A stretch of DNA of 64,000 nt from Elusimicrobia bacterium CG1_02_56_21 (GTDB taxonomy: Bacteria > Elusimicrobiota > Elusimicrobia > Elusimicrobiales > UBA9959): positions 16,511 through 80,510 of the forward strand of contig MNUR01000032.1 in assembly GCA_001871115.1 (NCBI GenBank), given 5' to 3'. The translations under genes were made by a program, and so were the position numbers. The notes under the pieces were generated by a model. That model was not told the origin of the DNA and ran no database searches. It saw only the letters and a list, made by a program, of their open reading frames with translations. Shown one piece after another: positions 8,794 through 16,866 of this stretch. Each line of letters starts with the position of its first letter. The first letter of the stretch is position 1.

Positions 8794-9882
8794 TTACAGT
8801 TTAAAAGCGGCGCGCACTCTAGCCATCATTTCTTCGGCCCTGGCGGCGGCTTGCGCCCCGCCGGCGGCAAGTATCTCGTCGGCGGCGGCCCCGGCCGCCA
8901 CGGTCTGCCTGCGGCTGCGCTGCTCGGCCATCGGTCCGCTCATCAGCTCTATCAGGTGTTTTTTGCAGGCCCCGCAGCCTATTTTACCTTCGGAGCACTC
9001 TGCCTTGCGGGCGGCCCAGCCGGTATTGTAAAGCTTATGAAAAGCGAACACCACACAGCCTTCCGGGTGGCCCTTATCATCCACTTTTAGCTTGAGCGGG
9101 TCGGTGAACATCTTCTTCACCTTGCCCTCGAGGGCTTTGGGCTCCTCGCCAAGCTCCACGGTATTGCCGTAGGATTTTGACATCTTGCGGCCGTCAAGGC
9201 CGGGAACCATAGGCGCGCTGGTGAGCAGCGGCTCCGGGGCAAAAAGTATCTCCTGCTTGACCGTATGGTTGAAACGGCGGGCTATCTCGCGGGTCAGCTC
9301 CAGGTGCGGAAGCTGGTCACGGCCCACCGGCACGTATTTTGCCCCGTACATTAAGATATCGGCGGCCTGGAGCACCGGGTAGCCGAGAAAGCCGTAAACG
9401 GCCATATCGGAATGCAGCGCAAGCTCGTCGGCGTCATGGCCGTGGGCCTCGGCCAGCTGCTTCGTTATTCCCTCGGCCTTCTTCATCTTGTCTTCCTGCC
9501 CTTTATACTTCTGTTTATAAAGTTCCTGGAGCTGCTCTTTAAAGGTCGGGTTCCGCAGCAGCCAGCTTACAGGGGTCAGCATGCCTAGCAGCATGAAAAG
9601 CTCGGCGTGCGCCTTTATGTCGGACTGGCGGAAAATAACGCATTTGGCCGGGTCCAGGCCGGCGGCCAGCCAGTCGGCCGCCATCAGGCGCGCGTTCTCG
9701 CGCATCGCTGCTGTTTCCTCGTGCGAGGTGGTCAGCGCGTGCCAGTCGGCCACAAAAAAATAGCAGTCGTATTTATCCTGCAGTTCCACCCAGTTCTTCA
9801 GCGCGCCCCAGTAATTCCCCAGATGCAGCCGGCCGGTGGGCCTCATGCCGGAAACTACCACGGGTTTCTTGTTGTTTTCCAT
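8794..9882 (-). CDS. trpS: Tryptophanyl-tRNA synthetase
   Basis: Class I aminoacyl-tRNA synthetase that charges tRNA-Trp. The HIGH motif is HLGN (RPTGRLHLGNYWGAL, residues 14-28) and the KMSKS motif is intact as KMSKSYGN (about residue 235). A cluster GKIGCGACKKH before the C-terminus resembles the zinc-binding or Cys-containing insertion of some bacterial TrpRS. Length (362) is slightly above the compact bacterial form. It begins 2 bp after the M50 protease ends and precedes scpA by 8 bp, giving a tight operon. Confidence 0.96.
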   Translation of the reverse strand: MENNKKPVVVSGMRPTGRLHLGNYWGALKNWVELQDKYDCYFFVADWHALTTSHEETAAMRENARLMAADWLAAGLDPAKCVIFRQSDIKAHAELFMLLGMLTPVSWLLRNPTFKEQLQELYKQKYKGQEDKMKKAEGITKQLAEAHGHDADELALHSDMAVYGFLGYPVLQAADILMYGAKYVPVGRDQLPHLELTREIARRFNHTVKQEILFAPEPLLTSAPMVPGLDGRKMSKSYGNTVELGEEPKALEGKVKKMFTDPLKLKVDDKGHPEGCVVFAFHKLYNTGWAARKAECSEGKIGCGACKKHLIELMSGPMAEQRSRRQTVAAGAAADEILAAGGAQAAARAEEMMARVRAAFKL

Positions 9883-9884
9883 AA

Positions 9885-10520
9885 TCAGCCTATGTAAATT
9901 CCCAAATACGCCAGCAAAGAAAGCGCGAGCGCCAGCGGCGGGATTATAAGGAACTTTATCAGCCCTGTAAAAACCAGCGCTATTATTATATAAACCCCGT
10001 ACGGAAGATGCTTTTCATAGTGTTCCAGCCAGCTCCCTTTGAGCAGCCCCAGCGCCACCTGGCTGCCGTCCAGCGGATATACCGGGATAAGGTTGAACAT
10101 GGCCAGCGCCAGGTTAATTATTACCCCGAAGCCGGCCATCCGCATAAGGGTGTAGGACATATCTTCTCCAAGAAGGCCGAAGGTCAGGAATTTAAAGGCA
10201 ACGGAGAAAACCAAAACCAGGAAAATATTTGAAAGCGGGCCGCTAAGAGCCACCATAGCCATGTCCGCGCGGGGACTGCGCATGCGGTACGGGTTCACAG
10301 GCACCGGCTTGGCCCAGCCTATAGTAGGCAGGTGCATCATAGCGCAGGCCACCGGAACCAGCACCGTACCGATGGGGTCTATATGCGGCAAAGGGTTTAA
10401 AGACAACCTCCCCGAAAGATAAGCGGTATCGTCACCACGCCTGAAGGCCGAATACCCATGGGCAAATTCGTGGAAAATGACGGAGAAAACCAGCACAGGT
10501 ATCTGTAAAATCCAATCCAT
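9885..10520 (-). CDS. Site-2-type zinc metalloprotease, M50 family
   Basis: Small polytopic membrane protein (211 residues) of the M50 family without a PDZ domain. The zinc site is HEFAHG (about residue 17), completed by the NLIPVYPLDGSQ motif (about residue 152) containing the third ligand Asp. Four or more hydrophobic helices surround these motifs. Family members cleave transmembrane segments inside the membrane. This short PDZ-less subgroup is often encoded beside scpA/scpB/trpS, as here, but its substrate is unknown. It is the first gene of a minus-strand operon whose promoter should lie in 10521-10677. Confidence 0.88.
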   Translation of the reverse strand: MDWILQIPVLVFSVIFHEFAHGYSAFRRGDDTAYLSGRLSLNPLPHIDPIGTVLVPVACAMMHLPTIGWAKPVPVNPYRMRSPRADMAMVALSGPLSNIFLVLVFSVAFKFLTFGLLGEDMSYTLMRMAGFGVIINLALAMFNLIPVYPLDGSQVALGLLKGSWLEHYEKHLPYGVYIIIALVFTGLIKFLIIPPLALALSLLAYLGIYIG

Positions 10521-10644
10521 ATAATTGTGATTATATTAATTATGGGCCCTAATGGGAAAGAAGAGCGGGCCTGCGGGCATAAACCGGCCCGGCAGCCGAA
10601 AGAGCGCTTGCCGAACCGGCGCTGGAATCCCCCGTTCTTTTTAG

Positions 10645-10650
10645 TATAAT
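10645..10650 (+). promoter_or_regulatory. Possible -10 element upstream of wbpA
   Basis: A perfect TATAAT lies 28 bp before the wbpA ATG. No convincing -35 hexamer is at 16-18 bp, so this is only a candidate. Confidence 0.4.
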
Positions 10651-10677
10651 TTGTTTGGATTTGGCGGGGCTATAATA

Positions 10678-11976
10678 ATGAAAAAGATAAAAGAACTTAT
10701 AAGCAGCAGGAAGGCTAAAGTAGGCATAGTAGGCATGGGCTACGTGGGCCTGCCGCTGGCCATGGAATTTGCCAAGGGCGGCTTTGCCGTGACCGGCTTC
10801 GAGGTGGACGCCCAGAAAGTGCGCGACCTGGAAGCGGGCCAGTCCTATATTCCCGATGTACCCTCCAGCGAGCTCGGCCCCATTGTAAAAAAAGGCCTCC
10901 TGACGGCCACCCTCGATTTCTCCGGGCTCAAAAAACAGGACGCCGTAATAATCTGCGTACCCACCCCCCTGCGCAAGAGCAAAGATCCAGACGTTTCCTA
11001 TATAGTGGCCTCGGTCCGGGAAGTGCGCAAATATATGCGCCGCGGCCAGATAATAGTGCTGGAAAGCACTACCTATCCCGGAACTACCAAAGAACTGGTA
11101 AAACCCATGCTTGAGCTTGGCGGCTTTGTCGCCGGCAAAGATTTCTTCCTGGCCTTCTCCCCGGAGCGAGTGGACCCGGGGAATAAGAAATACGGGGTTA
11201 AAAACACCCCTAAAGTGGTAGGCGGGCTTACCCCGGCCTGCACAGAACTGTCCGGCATGCTCTATAGGTCCGTAATAGACAAAGTCCTGGAAGTTTCCAG
11301 CACAGAAGCGGCCGAGCTGGTAAAGCTGCTTGAAAACACCTTCCGCGCCGTCAATATAGGCATGATGAACGAAATGGCCCTGATGTGCGGCAAACTCGGC
11401 CTGAACGTCTGGGAAGTCATAGAGGCGGCTGCCTCAAAACCGTTCGGCTTTATGCCTTTCTATCCCGGCCCCGGCATAGGCGGCCACTGCATACCGCTGG
11501 ACCCCCACTACCTCGGCTGGAAAATGAAAACGCTTAATTTCGAACCCCGCTTTATAGAGCTGGCCGGCGCTATAAATTCTTCCATGCCGGACCATGTTGT
11601 GACGCGCCTCGGGGCGATACTCAATACCCGCGGCAAAGCGCTGAGCAGGTCCAGAATACTGATGATAGGCATGGCCTACAAAAAAGACATTTCAGACTCC
11701 CGCGAAAGCCCGGCCCGGGACGTTCTCACCCTGCTGGAGAAAACAGGGGCCAAAGCAGATTATTATGACCCCTATGTGCCGGAAACCGAGCTGGAAGGTG
11801 AAGTTCGCCGCTCAAAAAAAGACGCCCTGAAAAAGCTCAAATCTTACGACTGCGTAATGATAGTGACCCCGCATTCCTGCATAGATTACGCTGAAATCCT
11901 AAAAAAGTCCGTCCTGGTCTTTGATACGAGGAACGCTACAAAGGGGCTGAAAGGAAAGAACCTCTTCCGCCTATGA
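10678..11976 (+). CDS. wbpA: UDP-N-acetyl-D-glucosamine 6-dehydrogenase
   Basis: NAD-dependent four-electron oxidation of UDP-GlcNAc to the uronic acid, used for O-antigen or capsule sugars. A Rossmann motif VGIVGMGYVGLPLA is near the N-terminus. The catalytic cysteine lies in PGPGIGGHCIPLDPHYL (about residue 275), the region that marks WbpA rather than plain UDP-glucose dehydrogenase. The third domain has GMAYKKDISDSRESP. The ATG at 10678 is chosen over the upstream in-frame TTG at 10651, because it has a purine-rich ribosome site (GGCGGGG) at proper distance and starts MKKIKEL. No other O-antigen gene is adjacent. Confidence 0.9.
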   Translation: MKKIKELISSRKAKVGIVGMGYVGLPLAMEFAKGGFAVTGFEVDAQKVRDLEAGQSYIPDVPSSELGPIVKKGLLTATLDFSGLKKQDAVIICVPTPLRKSKDPDVSYIVASVREVRKYMRRGQIIVLESTTYPGTTKELVKPMLELGGFVAGKDFFLAFSPERVDPGNKKYGVKNTPKVVGGLTPACTELSGMLYRSVIDKVLEVSSTEAAELVKLLENTFRAVNIGMMNEMALMCGKLGLNVWEVIEAAASKPFGFMPFYPGPGIGGHCIPLDPHYLGWKMKTLNFEPRFIELAGAINSSMPDHVVTRLGAILNTRGKALSRSRILMIGMAYKKDISDSRESPARDVLTLLEKTGAKADYYDPYVPETELEGEVRRSKKDALKKLKSYDCVMIVTPHSCIDYAEILKKSVLVFDTRNATKGLKGKNLFRL

Positions 11977-12035
11977 CCCGGAGAGAGCTTTGTCGCTTTT
12001 ACCTTATATCTTCCCGGAAGAAGACGGCTGCCGTC

Positions 12036-12042
12036 AAGGAGG
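12036..12042 (+). promoter_or_regulatory. Ribosome binding site fixing the kinase start
   Basis: AAGGAGG, a near-perfect Shine-Dalgarno sequence, is 7 nt from the ATG at 12050. It rules out the 60-nt longer TTG reading. Confidence 0.85.
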
Positions 12043-12049
12043 CGTCGGA

Positions 12050-13900
12050 ATGACTGAAAGCCAGGACCCCAAGACCCTGTGGTTTAATTTCCTAAAGATC
12101 TTCACCAGGGCGCTGGTGCAGATAAACCTGTATACGCCCGACCACCCCCAGGTCAAGCAGGCGCTCATAGAAGGCGAAGCCCTGCTGGTCCAGATCTCGG
12201 ACTCTCTTGACGGCGCCGATTTCTCCGTCACACTCGACAATGACAAGCTGCTTATAAACAGCACCCCGCTGCTTGCCTCCGACAAGCTGCCCAATTCGCT
12301 TCGGAACCTCTTCTTAAAATCCCGTATCCAGACTATCACCTTCTCCAAGGGCGTCTCGGGAGACGACCTGCTTGCGCTCTGCCAGATCCAGGCCTTCAAA
12401 GGGGAGGCTAAAGACCTGCTTGCCGAGCGCGGAGTAACAAAGATAACCCTCAGCCAGGCTATTTACGGCAAAGTGGACGCTTCCCAGGCGCAGTCCGAAG
12501 TCTCCCCGGCCGCGGGAGCGCAGGCCGCCGGCCGGACCGGCGCCGGCCCCGGCGGAACGGAGTCAGATGGGAACGTAGCGGACAAAATTTCAGGACAGGG
12601 CCTTGAAACGGCGCTCTCCACCTTGGTCGGCAGGGCCACCAAGGATACCGCAGAACAGCAGCGCATAATGGAGATCCTTACCGCCAAATTCAGGGAAGAA
12701 ATGGTGGTCGAGGTGAAAAAAGCCCTGGAAGTAGTGCACCGCGAAAAGAAAAAGGTGGAGAACGACATGGTGCGCGCCGACTCCGTCATGAACAGCATGG
12801 CGGACGGCGTGGTGGTAGTGGACAAGAACGGGAACATTTTAATGATGAACCCCCAGGCCGAAGCTATCTCCGGAGGGGTACTGGCCGAGCTGTCCGGCAA
12901 AAAGATAGTTGACCTCTCCCAGATAGAGAACCAGGTGGTCTCGCTTGCCAAGGAAATAAAGTCGGAAAGCAATACGGACATCTCCACGGAAATATCCAGG
13001 GCGGGCTCGGAAGAGCTGGCCAAATCGGTAAAAAATGCCACCGCCATAATACAGAACGAGGACGGCAAAATAGTAGGTACCGTCTCCATCCCCACCGACG
13101 CCGCCAAGCTCAAACAGGTGCAAAAAATGCAGGAAGAATTCATCGCCACCATGACGCATGAACTCCGCTCACCCCTGACCTCCATTAAAGCAGCCCTGGA
13201 AATAATGAGCCGGGACTCAGCCAAAGAAAACGGCCCCGGCCACGGGGTACTGAACACCGCTATCCGCAATACGGAGAGGCTCAACTCCATAATAACCGAC
13301 ATCCTGGATTTCTCCAAACTTCAGTCCGGAAAGCTGATTTTTCACCCGGAGAACACCTCAGCGGAGGACACGGCTAAAGAAGCGGCGGAATCGATGCGGG
13401 CCTGGACTACCTCCAAAGGCATCAATCTCTCGGTCAGGTGCGAGCCGGGCGTTCCCTTCGTCTACGCAGACCGGCGCAGGACGGTACAGGTACTGATCAA
13501 CCTCATCTCCAACGCCATCAAATTCACCCCGCAGGGCGGTTCCATAGAAGTGTCGGCCGACGCCGGCAAGGACACCCTGGACGGCTTTGTCTTTTTCTCG
13601 GTCAAAGACAACGGCTGCGGCATAAAGAAAGAGGATCAGGGCAAGATCTTCGAGAAATTCGTCCAGGTCGCCTCCGGAGAAAAAGTAGGCGGGACCGGCC
13701 TCGGCCTTTCCATCACCAAGGCAATGGTCGTCATGCAGGGCGGCAGGCTGACCCTTGAAAGCGAACCGGGACGGGGAACCACCTTCCGGGTGGGAATGCC
13801 GGTCTACAGGGGCCAGGCTGAAGAGGGCGTCTTTGAGCAGGTAACCGAAGCCAGGCCGGAAGAAAAACCCTGGTGGAAGAAACTCCTGGGGATGCAGTAA
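12050..13900 (+). CDS. PAS-containing sensor histidine kinase
   Basis: A 616-residue soluble kinase. No transmembrane helix is seen. The N-terminal 150 residues hold a domain with the pattern NLYTPDHPQVKQAL, found at the start of several bacterial signalling proteins. A flexible Ala/Gly linker is next, then a PAS domain (about 245-340), a HisKA domain with H-box MTHELRSPLTSIKAA (about 360), and a complete HATPase domain with NLISNAIKFTP, DNGCGI and GTGLGLSI. The ATG at 12050 is preceded by AAGGAGG at 7 bp, a far better start than the upstream TTG at 11990. No response regulator is adjacent (orphan). Confidence 0.92.
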   Translation: MTESQDPKTLWFNFLKIFTRALVQINLYTPDHPQVKQALIEGEALLVQISDSLDGADFSVTLDNDKLLINSTPLLASDKLPNSLRNLFLKSRIQTITFSKGVSGDDLLALCQIQAFKGEAKDLLAERGVTKITLSQAIYGKVDASQAQSEVSPAAGAQAAGRTGAGPGGTESDGNVADKISGQGLETALSTLVGRATKDTAEQQRIMEILTAKFREEMVVEVKKALEVVHREKKKVENDMVRADSVMNSMADGVVVVDKNGNILMMNPQAEAISGGVLAELSGKKIVDLSQIENQVVSLAKEIKSESNTDISTEISRAGSEELAKSVKNATAIIQNEDGKIVGTVSIPTDAAKLKQVQKMQEEFIATMTHELRSPLTSIKAALEIMSRDSAKENGPGHGVLNTAIRNTERLNSIITDILDFSKLQSGKLIFHPENTSAEDTAKEAAESMRAWTTSKGINLSVRCEPGVPFVYADRRRTVQVLINLISNAIKFTPQGGSIEVSADAGKDTLDGFVFFSVKDNGCGIKKEDQGKIFEKFVQVASGEKVGGTGLGLSITKAMVVMQGGRLTLESEPGRGTTFRVGMPVYRGQAEEGVFEQVTEARPEEKPWWKKLLGMQ

Positions 13901-14009
13901 AAAATCCCCCGCCGCGGGTTCCGGCCCGCAAAAGCCGGCCAAGCATTGTTATACCGCCCGCATAAATTATAAAATAAGTGTTCAGTCGTTTCTCACTGTT
14001 CATTATTTT

Positions 14010-14084
14010 GCGCCCGTATCTCAACGGATAGAGTCCCGCCCTGCGAAGGCGGTTGTATAGGTTCGATTCCTATCGGGCGCACCA
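14010..14084 (+). tRNA. tRNA-Arg, anticodon GCG
   Basis: A full cloverleaf can be drawn. The acceptor stem is GCGCCCG / CGGGCGC. The anticodon stem CCGCC / GGCGG has loop CTGCGAA, giving anticodon GCG at 14043-14045. The T arm is ATAGG-TTCGATT-CCTAT, the discriminator is A and CCA is encoded (14082-14084). The D arm is TCTC / GAGT, with one T-T mismatch at the 10-25 pair, and its loop contains the GGATA typical of tRNA-Arg. Anticodon GCG reads CGC, and by wobble CGU. Most bacteria use ACG (inosine) instead. Confidence 0.92.
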
Positions 14085-14124
14085 GTTTTCTAAACACCTT
14101 AGCCAACGGCGAAGGGAAGCCGAA

Positions 14125-14179
14125 GAAGGCAACGGAACGTAAGAAAAAGAAAAAAGCTTACCTTCGGTTGCCTTCTTTT
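14125..14179 (+). terminator. Terminator downstream of tRNA-Arg
   Basis: A 19-bp inverted repeat with two mismatches (14125-14143 with 14157-14175; outer part GAAGGCAAC / GTTGCCTTC) is followed by TTTT. It lies 40 bp after the tRNA. Confidence 0.75.
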
Positions 14180-14215
14180 GTCTTAACCGCCCAGGCCCCG
14201 GCCTTATATCTCTTT

Positions 14216-14410
14216 ATGCCAGAAAACAAAGAAACCCAGAAAAAACAATCAGCTACCGGCCGCTACGTTTACGACAAGAAACTCGGCAAAGTGGTCAAGG
14301 TCTCCGACGAAGTTCCGGGCCTCAAAAAAGGCGGCCCGCCCCGGGGCGGAAACTGCCCTCTGAACACCGGCGGGCACAACTGCGGGGGCGGCTGCGGCTG
14401 CGGCGGCTAA
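14216..14410 (+). CDS. Small Cys/Gly-tailed protein of unknown function
   Basis: A 64-residue protein that I do not recognise as a named family. The N-terminal half is charged (GRYVYDKKLGKVVKVSDEVPG). The C-terminal 21 residues are Gly-rich with four cysteines and one histidine (CPLNTGGHNCGGGCGCGG), suggesting metal binding. The ATG at 14216 is preferred because the longer in-frame TTG at 14168 falls inside the tRNA terminator hairpin. No good ribosome site is visible. The stop is directly followed by the remnant of an M32 carboxypeptidase, so a deletion joined the two. Confidence 0.55.
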   Translation: MPENKETQKKQSATGRYVYDKKLGKVVKVSDEVPGLKKGGPPRGGNCPLNTGGHNCGGGCGCGG

Positions 14411-14412
14411 GC

Positions 14413-14954
14413 TTTTCCCCGGGCAAATTCGACAGGGTCACTCCCGAGGAACTTTACTCGGCCGTAAACCGCTCGGCCCCCTCCATGATACGGGTGGAAT
14501 CTGACGAAGTAAACTACAATCTGCATATACTGCTGCGGTTCGAGACAGAAACCGCAATGCTGGAAGGCCGCCTCAGGGTAGAGGAAGCCCCGGAATTCCG
14601 GAACGCAAAAATTCAGGAATATTTCGGGATAAGCCGGCCGCGGCCTCTGAAAGCATACTGCAGGATATCCACTGGTCCCTGGGCATTATAGGCTACTTCC
14701 CTGCCTACACCCCGGGCAATCTGCTATCCGCCCAGCTGGCGGAAAAGATGGACAAAGACCTGCCCGGCTGGAAAGAACTGCCGGAGCGGGGAGAGTTCGC
14801 CCCGATCCTGGACTGGATGCGCCGGCATATCCATTCGCAGGGCCGCAAATACCCGCCCGAACAGCTCCTCAAGCGCGAGATAGGAGAAGGTATACGCGCG
14901 GAGCCGTTCCTGGATTATATTAAGGGCAAGTATTCAAGGATCTACGGATTTTAG
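14413..14954 (+). pseudogene. Remnant of M32 carboxypeptidase (carboxypeptidase Taq), truncated and frameshifted
   Basis: Only the C-terminal third (about 175 codons of 500) of a metallocarboxypeptidase Taq is present. The first frame reads FDRVTPEELYSAVN, then MIRVESDEVNYNLHILLRFE, up to about 14640. The homology then continues in another frame: SILQDIHWSLGIIGYFPAYT, GNLLSAQLAEKMDKDLPGW and finally DYIKGKYSRIYGF with a natural stop at 14954. The upstream two thirds, including the HEXTH zinc site, are absent: the preceding gene ends two bases earlier. This is decay by deletion plus at least one frameshift. Confidence 0.85.
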
Positions 14955-14990
14955 AGAGACAGCCTTTAATTATCTTTATCAGGAAAACTA

Positions 14991-15272
14991 ATCCTTAAGA
15001 CCAGCGAGTATTTTGACGGTAAGGTTAAATCCATCGCTTTCGCTGCCGGGACAGCCCGCCGCCGTGGGGGTAATGGCTCCCGGAGATTATGAGTTCGGTA
15101 CCGCCAAGCGGGAAATTATGAGCGTGATAGCGGCAAGCTCACCGTAAAGCTGCCCGGCGAAGGCGGCTGGCAGGGCTTCTCCGGGGGAACCTCGTTCACC
15201 GTACCCCCGGATTCCAGGTTCCGGGTAAAAGTCGCCGAAGATACCGCCTATCTCTGCCTCTATGTTGACTGA
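14991..15272 (+). pseudogene. ppnP: Broken ppnP (pyrimidine/purine nucleoside phosphorylase, DUF1255/YaiE family)
   Basis: The intact family is about 94 residues long. Here homology runs in three pieces: [16 protein letters not shown] (frame of 14991), then [20 protein letters not shown] in the next frame, then [15 protein letters not shown] through [13 protein letters not shown] back in the first frame. Two opposite frameshifts (about 15055 and 15125) interrupt it. The expected start codon is ATC at 14991-14993, with AGGA at 6 nt upstream, so the ATG itself also seems lost. PpnP splits nucleosides to free bases and sugar-1-phosphate. No intact copy is in the window. Confidence 0.85.
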
Positions 15273-15286
15273 CACCGGCGGGAAAT

Positions 15287-15313
15287 AAAAAAACCGGGCC
15301 CCGCCCGGTTTTT
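15287..15313. terminator. Bidirectional terminator between the ppnP and pilT remnants
   Basis: AAAAAACCGGGC / GCCCGGTTTTTT is a perfect stem with a short C-rich loop, flanked by A and T tracts on both sides. It could end transcripts arriving from either direction. It survives although both flanking genes are broken. Confidence 0.85.
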
Positions 15314-15329
15314 TATTAGTTCCGTTAAG

Positions 15330-16317
15330 CTACTCCTCTATCTCTTTCAGGTCCAGAACTATACTTTTAGTCTTCAGCAGCGCTACGAACCCAGCCTTAT
15401 CCACAGACTTGATATAAGCCTCCTCGGGCGCCACCTGTTTATCAACGACCTGCTTAAAAAGCACGTCGTTAAGAACAGTCATGCCCTGCTTTTTTCCCGT
15501 CTGCATGATAGAAGGGATCTGGTAGATCTTGCCTTCCCGGATAAGGTTGGAGACCGCGCTTGTAACGAACAGCGCTTCCATAGCAGCTATCCGGCCCCCT
15601 CCGATCTTTTTGCAGAGGGTCTGGGGAAATAACGCCTTTCAGCGAAGTGGAAAGCATGGTCCTGATCTGCGGCTGTCTGTCGGCCGGGAACTGGTCGATA
15701 ATACGGTCTACGGTAGACGCGGCTGTAGTAGTATGAAGGGTTCCGAAGACAAGGTGGCCGGTCTCGGCCGTCTCTATAGCTATTGAAATAGTCTCAAGGT
15801 CCCGCATCTCTCCTACCAGAACTATATCCGGATCCTCGCGCAGCGCGGCGCGCAGAGCCTGCGAGAAAGACTTTGTATGAACGTGCACCTCGCGCTGATT
15901 AATAAGACAGTTCTTTTTCTGATGGACGAACTCAATAGGGTCCTCTATCGTAATTATATGGTCTTTCCGGTGGCGGTTGATATAATCCACCAGCGCGCAG
16001 AGCGTGGTGGATTTGCCGGCTGCCGCGAGAAGGGTGAGCCTGGCGCCGGCCTGGCCGCTCTCCATAGAGAAGGCCACGGCTACGGTCTTGGAGTAGGCTG
16101 TATATTCGAACCGGCACGGCTTCTGCTGCACTATTGCGGGCTTGTTCTCCTCCGGCGCTATCTCCAGCAGAAGGTTGGCCAGCTGCTGAGCCGAAACCAC
16201 CTGGCTGAACATCGGCGCCAAACCGGCCGCGGTCTTCAGCATCGGAGTCTTGCCCGGCTCCAGGACTATCTCCTGCTCCGGCTGTATTTTTTAAATAAGT
16301 TTATCTAATTGAGCCAT
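15330..16317 (-). pseudogene. pilT: Broken pilT (type IV pilus retraction ATPase)
   Basis: Clear PilT sequence with several lesions. From the ATG at 16317, codons 1-8 (MAQLDKLI) are followed by an in-frame TAA. Downstream the frame continues with [14 protein letters not shown] and [17 protein letters not shown]. The Walker A region reads [10 protein letters not shown] instead of GPTGSGKSTT, and several tens of residues before it are missing. Walker B and the His box remain ([27 protein letters not shown]). Near 15629 an extra C in a CCCC run shifts the frame; [11 protein letters not shown] and the C-terminus continue in the other frame to 15330. The product cannot hydrolyse ATP. Confidence 0.9.
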
Positions 16318-16403
16318 AGCCCCTCATAGCCCTGAAATAAGATTCGACAAAGCAAATGTAGCATAAATTAAAGGCGGGGGTTGCCTGGCCGGCAGCTGCC
16401 CCC

Positions 16404-16631
16404 TTATCCGCCGGAGTAAATATGCGAGATGACCACGCGGTCCCCGTCCTCTACCAGTTCACCGGGCGCGGCGGCCTTGCCGTTGCGGGTGATTATCGTG
16501 GGCCTTTTTTTATCTATCTTCACCTGCGCGGATAATTCTTCGGCGGTCAGCGGACCGGCCAGTTCAAGGGTCTTTTCACTGAACCCGCCCTCGTAAATGA
16601 GCGGCCCGATAAGCTTTACCGTTATTTTCAT
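16404..16631 (-). CDS. moaD: MoaD/ThiS-like sulfur carrier protein
   Basis: A 75-residue ubiquitin-fold protein ending in the required Gly-Gly (SHIYSGG). Its C-terminal thiocarboxylate donates sulfur for the dithiolene of molybdopterin. Beta-grasp features such as RNGKAAAPGELVEDGDRVVIS are clear. It is the last gene of the molybdenum/tungsten cofactor cluster, overlapping the end of a small upstream ORF by 4 nt. ThiS-like function in thiamin synthesis is possible from sequence alone; the context favours MoaD. No moaE (the large subunit of molybdopterin synthase) is in the window. Confidence 0.85.
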   Translation of the reverse strand: MKITVKLIGPLIYEGGFSEKTLELAGPLTAEELSAQVKIDKKRPTIITRNGKAAAPGELVEDGDRVVISHIYSGG

Positions 16632-16813
16632 AAATCAGACCGGCCTTTTGCGCCCGGCAGCCGCGTCCGGAAACTTCCGGGGGCCCGGAGTTTGGCTATG
16701 CCGGCGTCATTAAAGAGATAGGCTTTTTGGGTAAAAGAGGCGCGGCTTCCCCTCCGGGAGCAGCCTCCCGCAAAACGCGTCAGCAGAGAAACTACCAGGA
16801 TAGTTTTTTTCAT
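16628..16813 (-). CDS. Small hypothetical protein with N-terminal hydrophobic segment
   Basis: A 61-residue reading frame starting MKKTILVVSLLTRFAGGC, which resembles a signal or lipoprotein leader, though the lipobox is poor. The remainder (LFNDAGIAKLRAPG) matches nothing I recognise. The start is taken at ATG 16813. The stop overlaps the moaD start as ATGA, which suggests translation coupling. It may be a leader-like remnant of a lost gene. Weak ribosome site. Confidence 0.35.
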   Translation of the reverse strand: MKKTILVVSLLTRFAGGCSRRGSRASFTQKAYLFNDAGIAKLRAPGSFRTRLPGAKGRSDL

Positions 16814-16866
16814 GAACAAGCCCCCGGCAATTCAAAAAACTTTTCTTAGCCACGGGCTGAAAAAGA

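Noticed and set aside
14413..14954. Programmed frameshift in an M32 peptidase gene
   Set aside because: Two thirds of the gene, including the zinc-binding site, are missing, so recoding could not yield a working enzyme.
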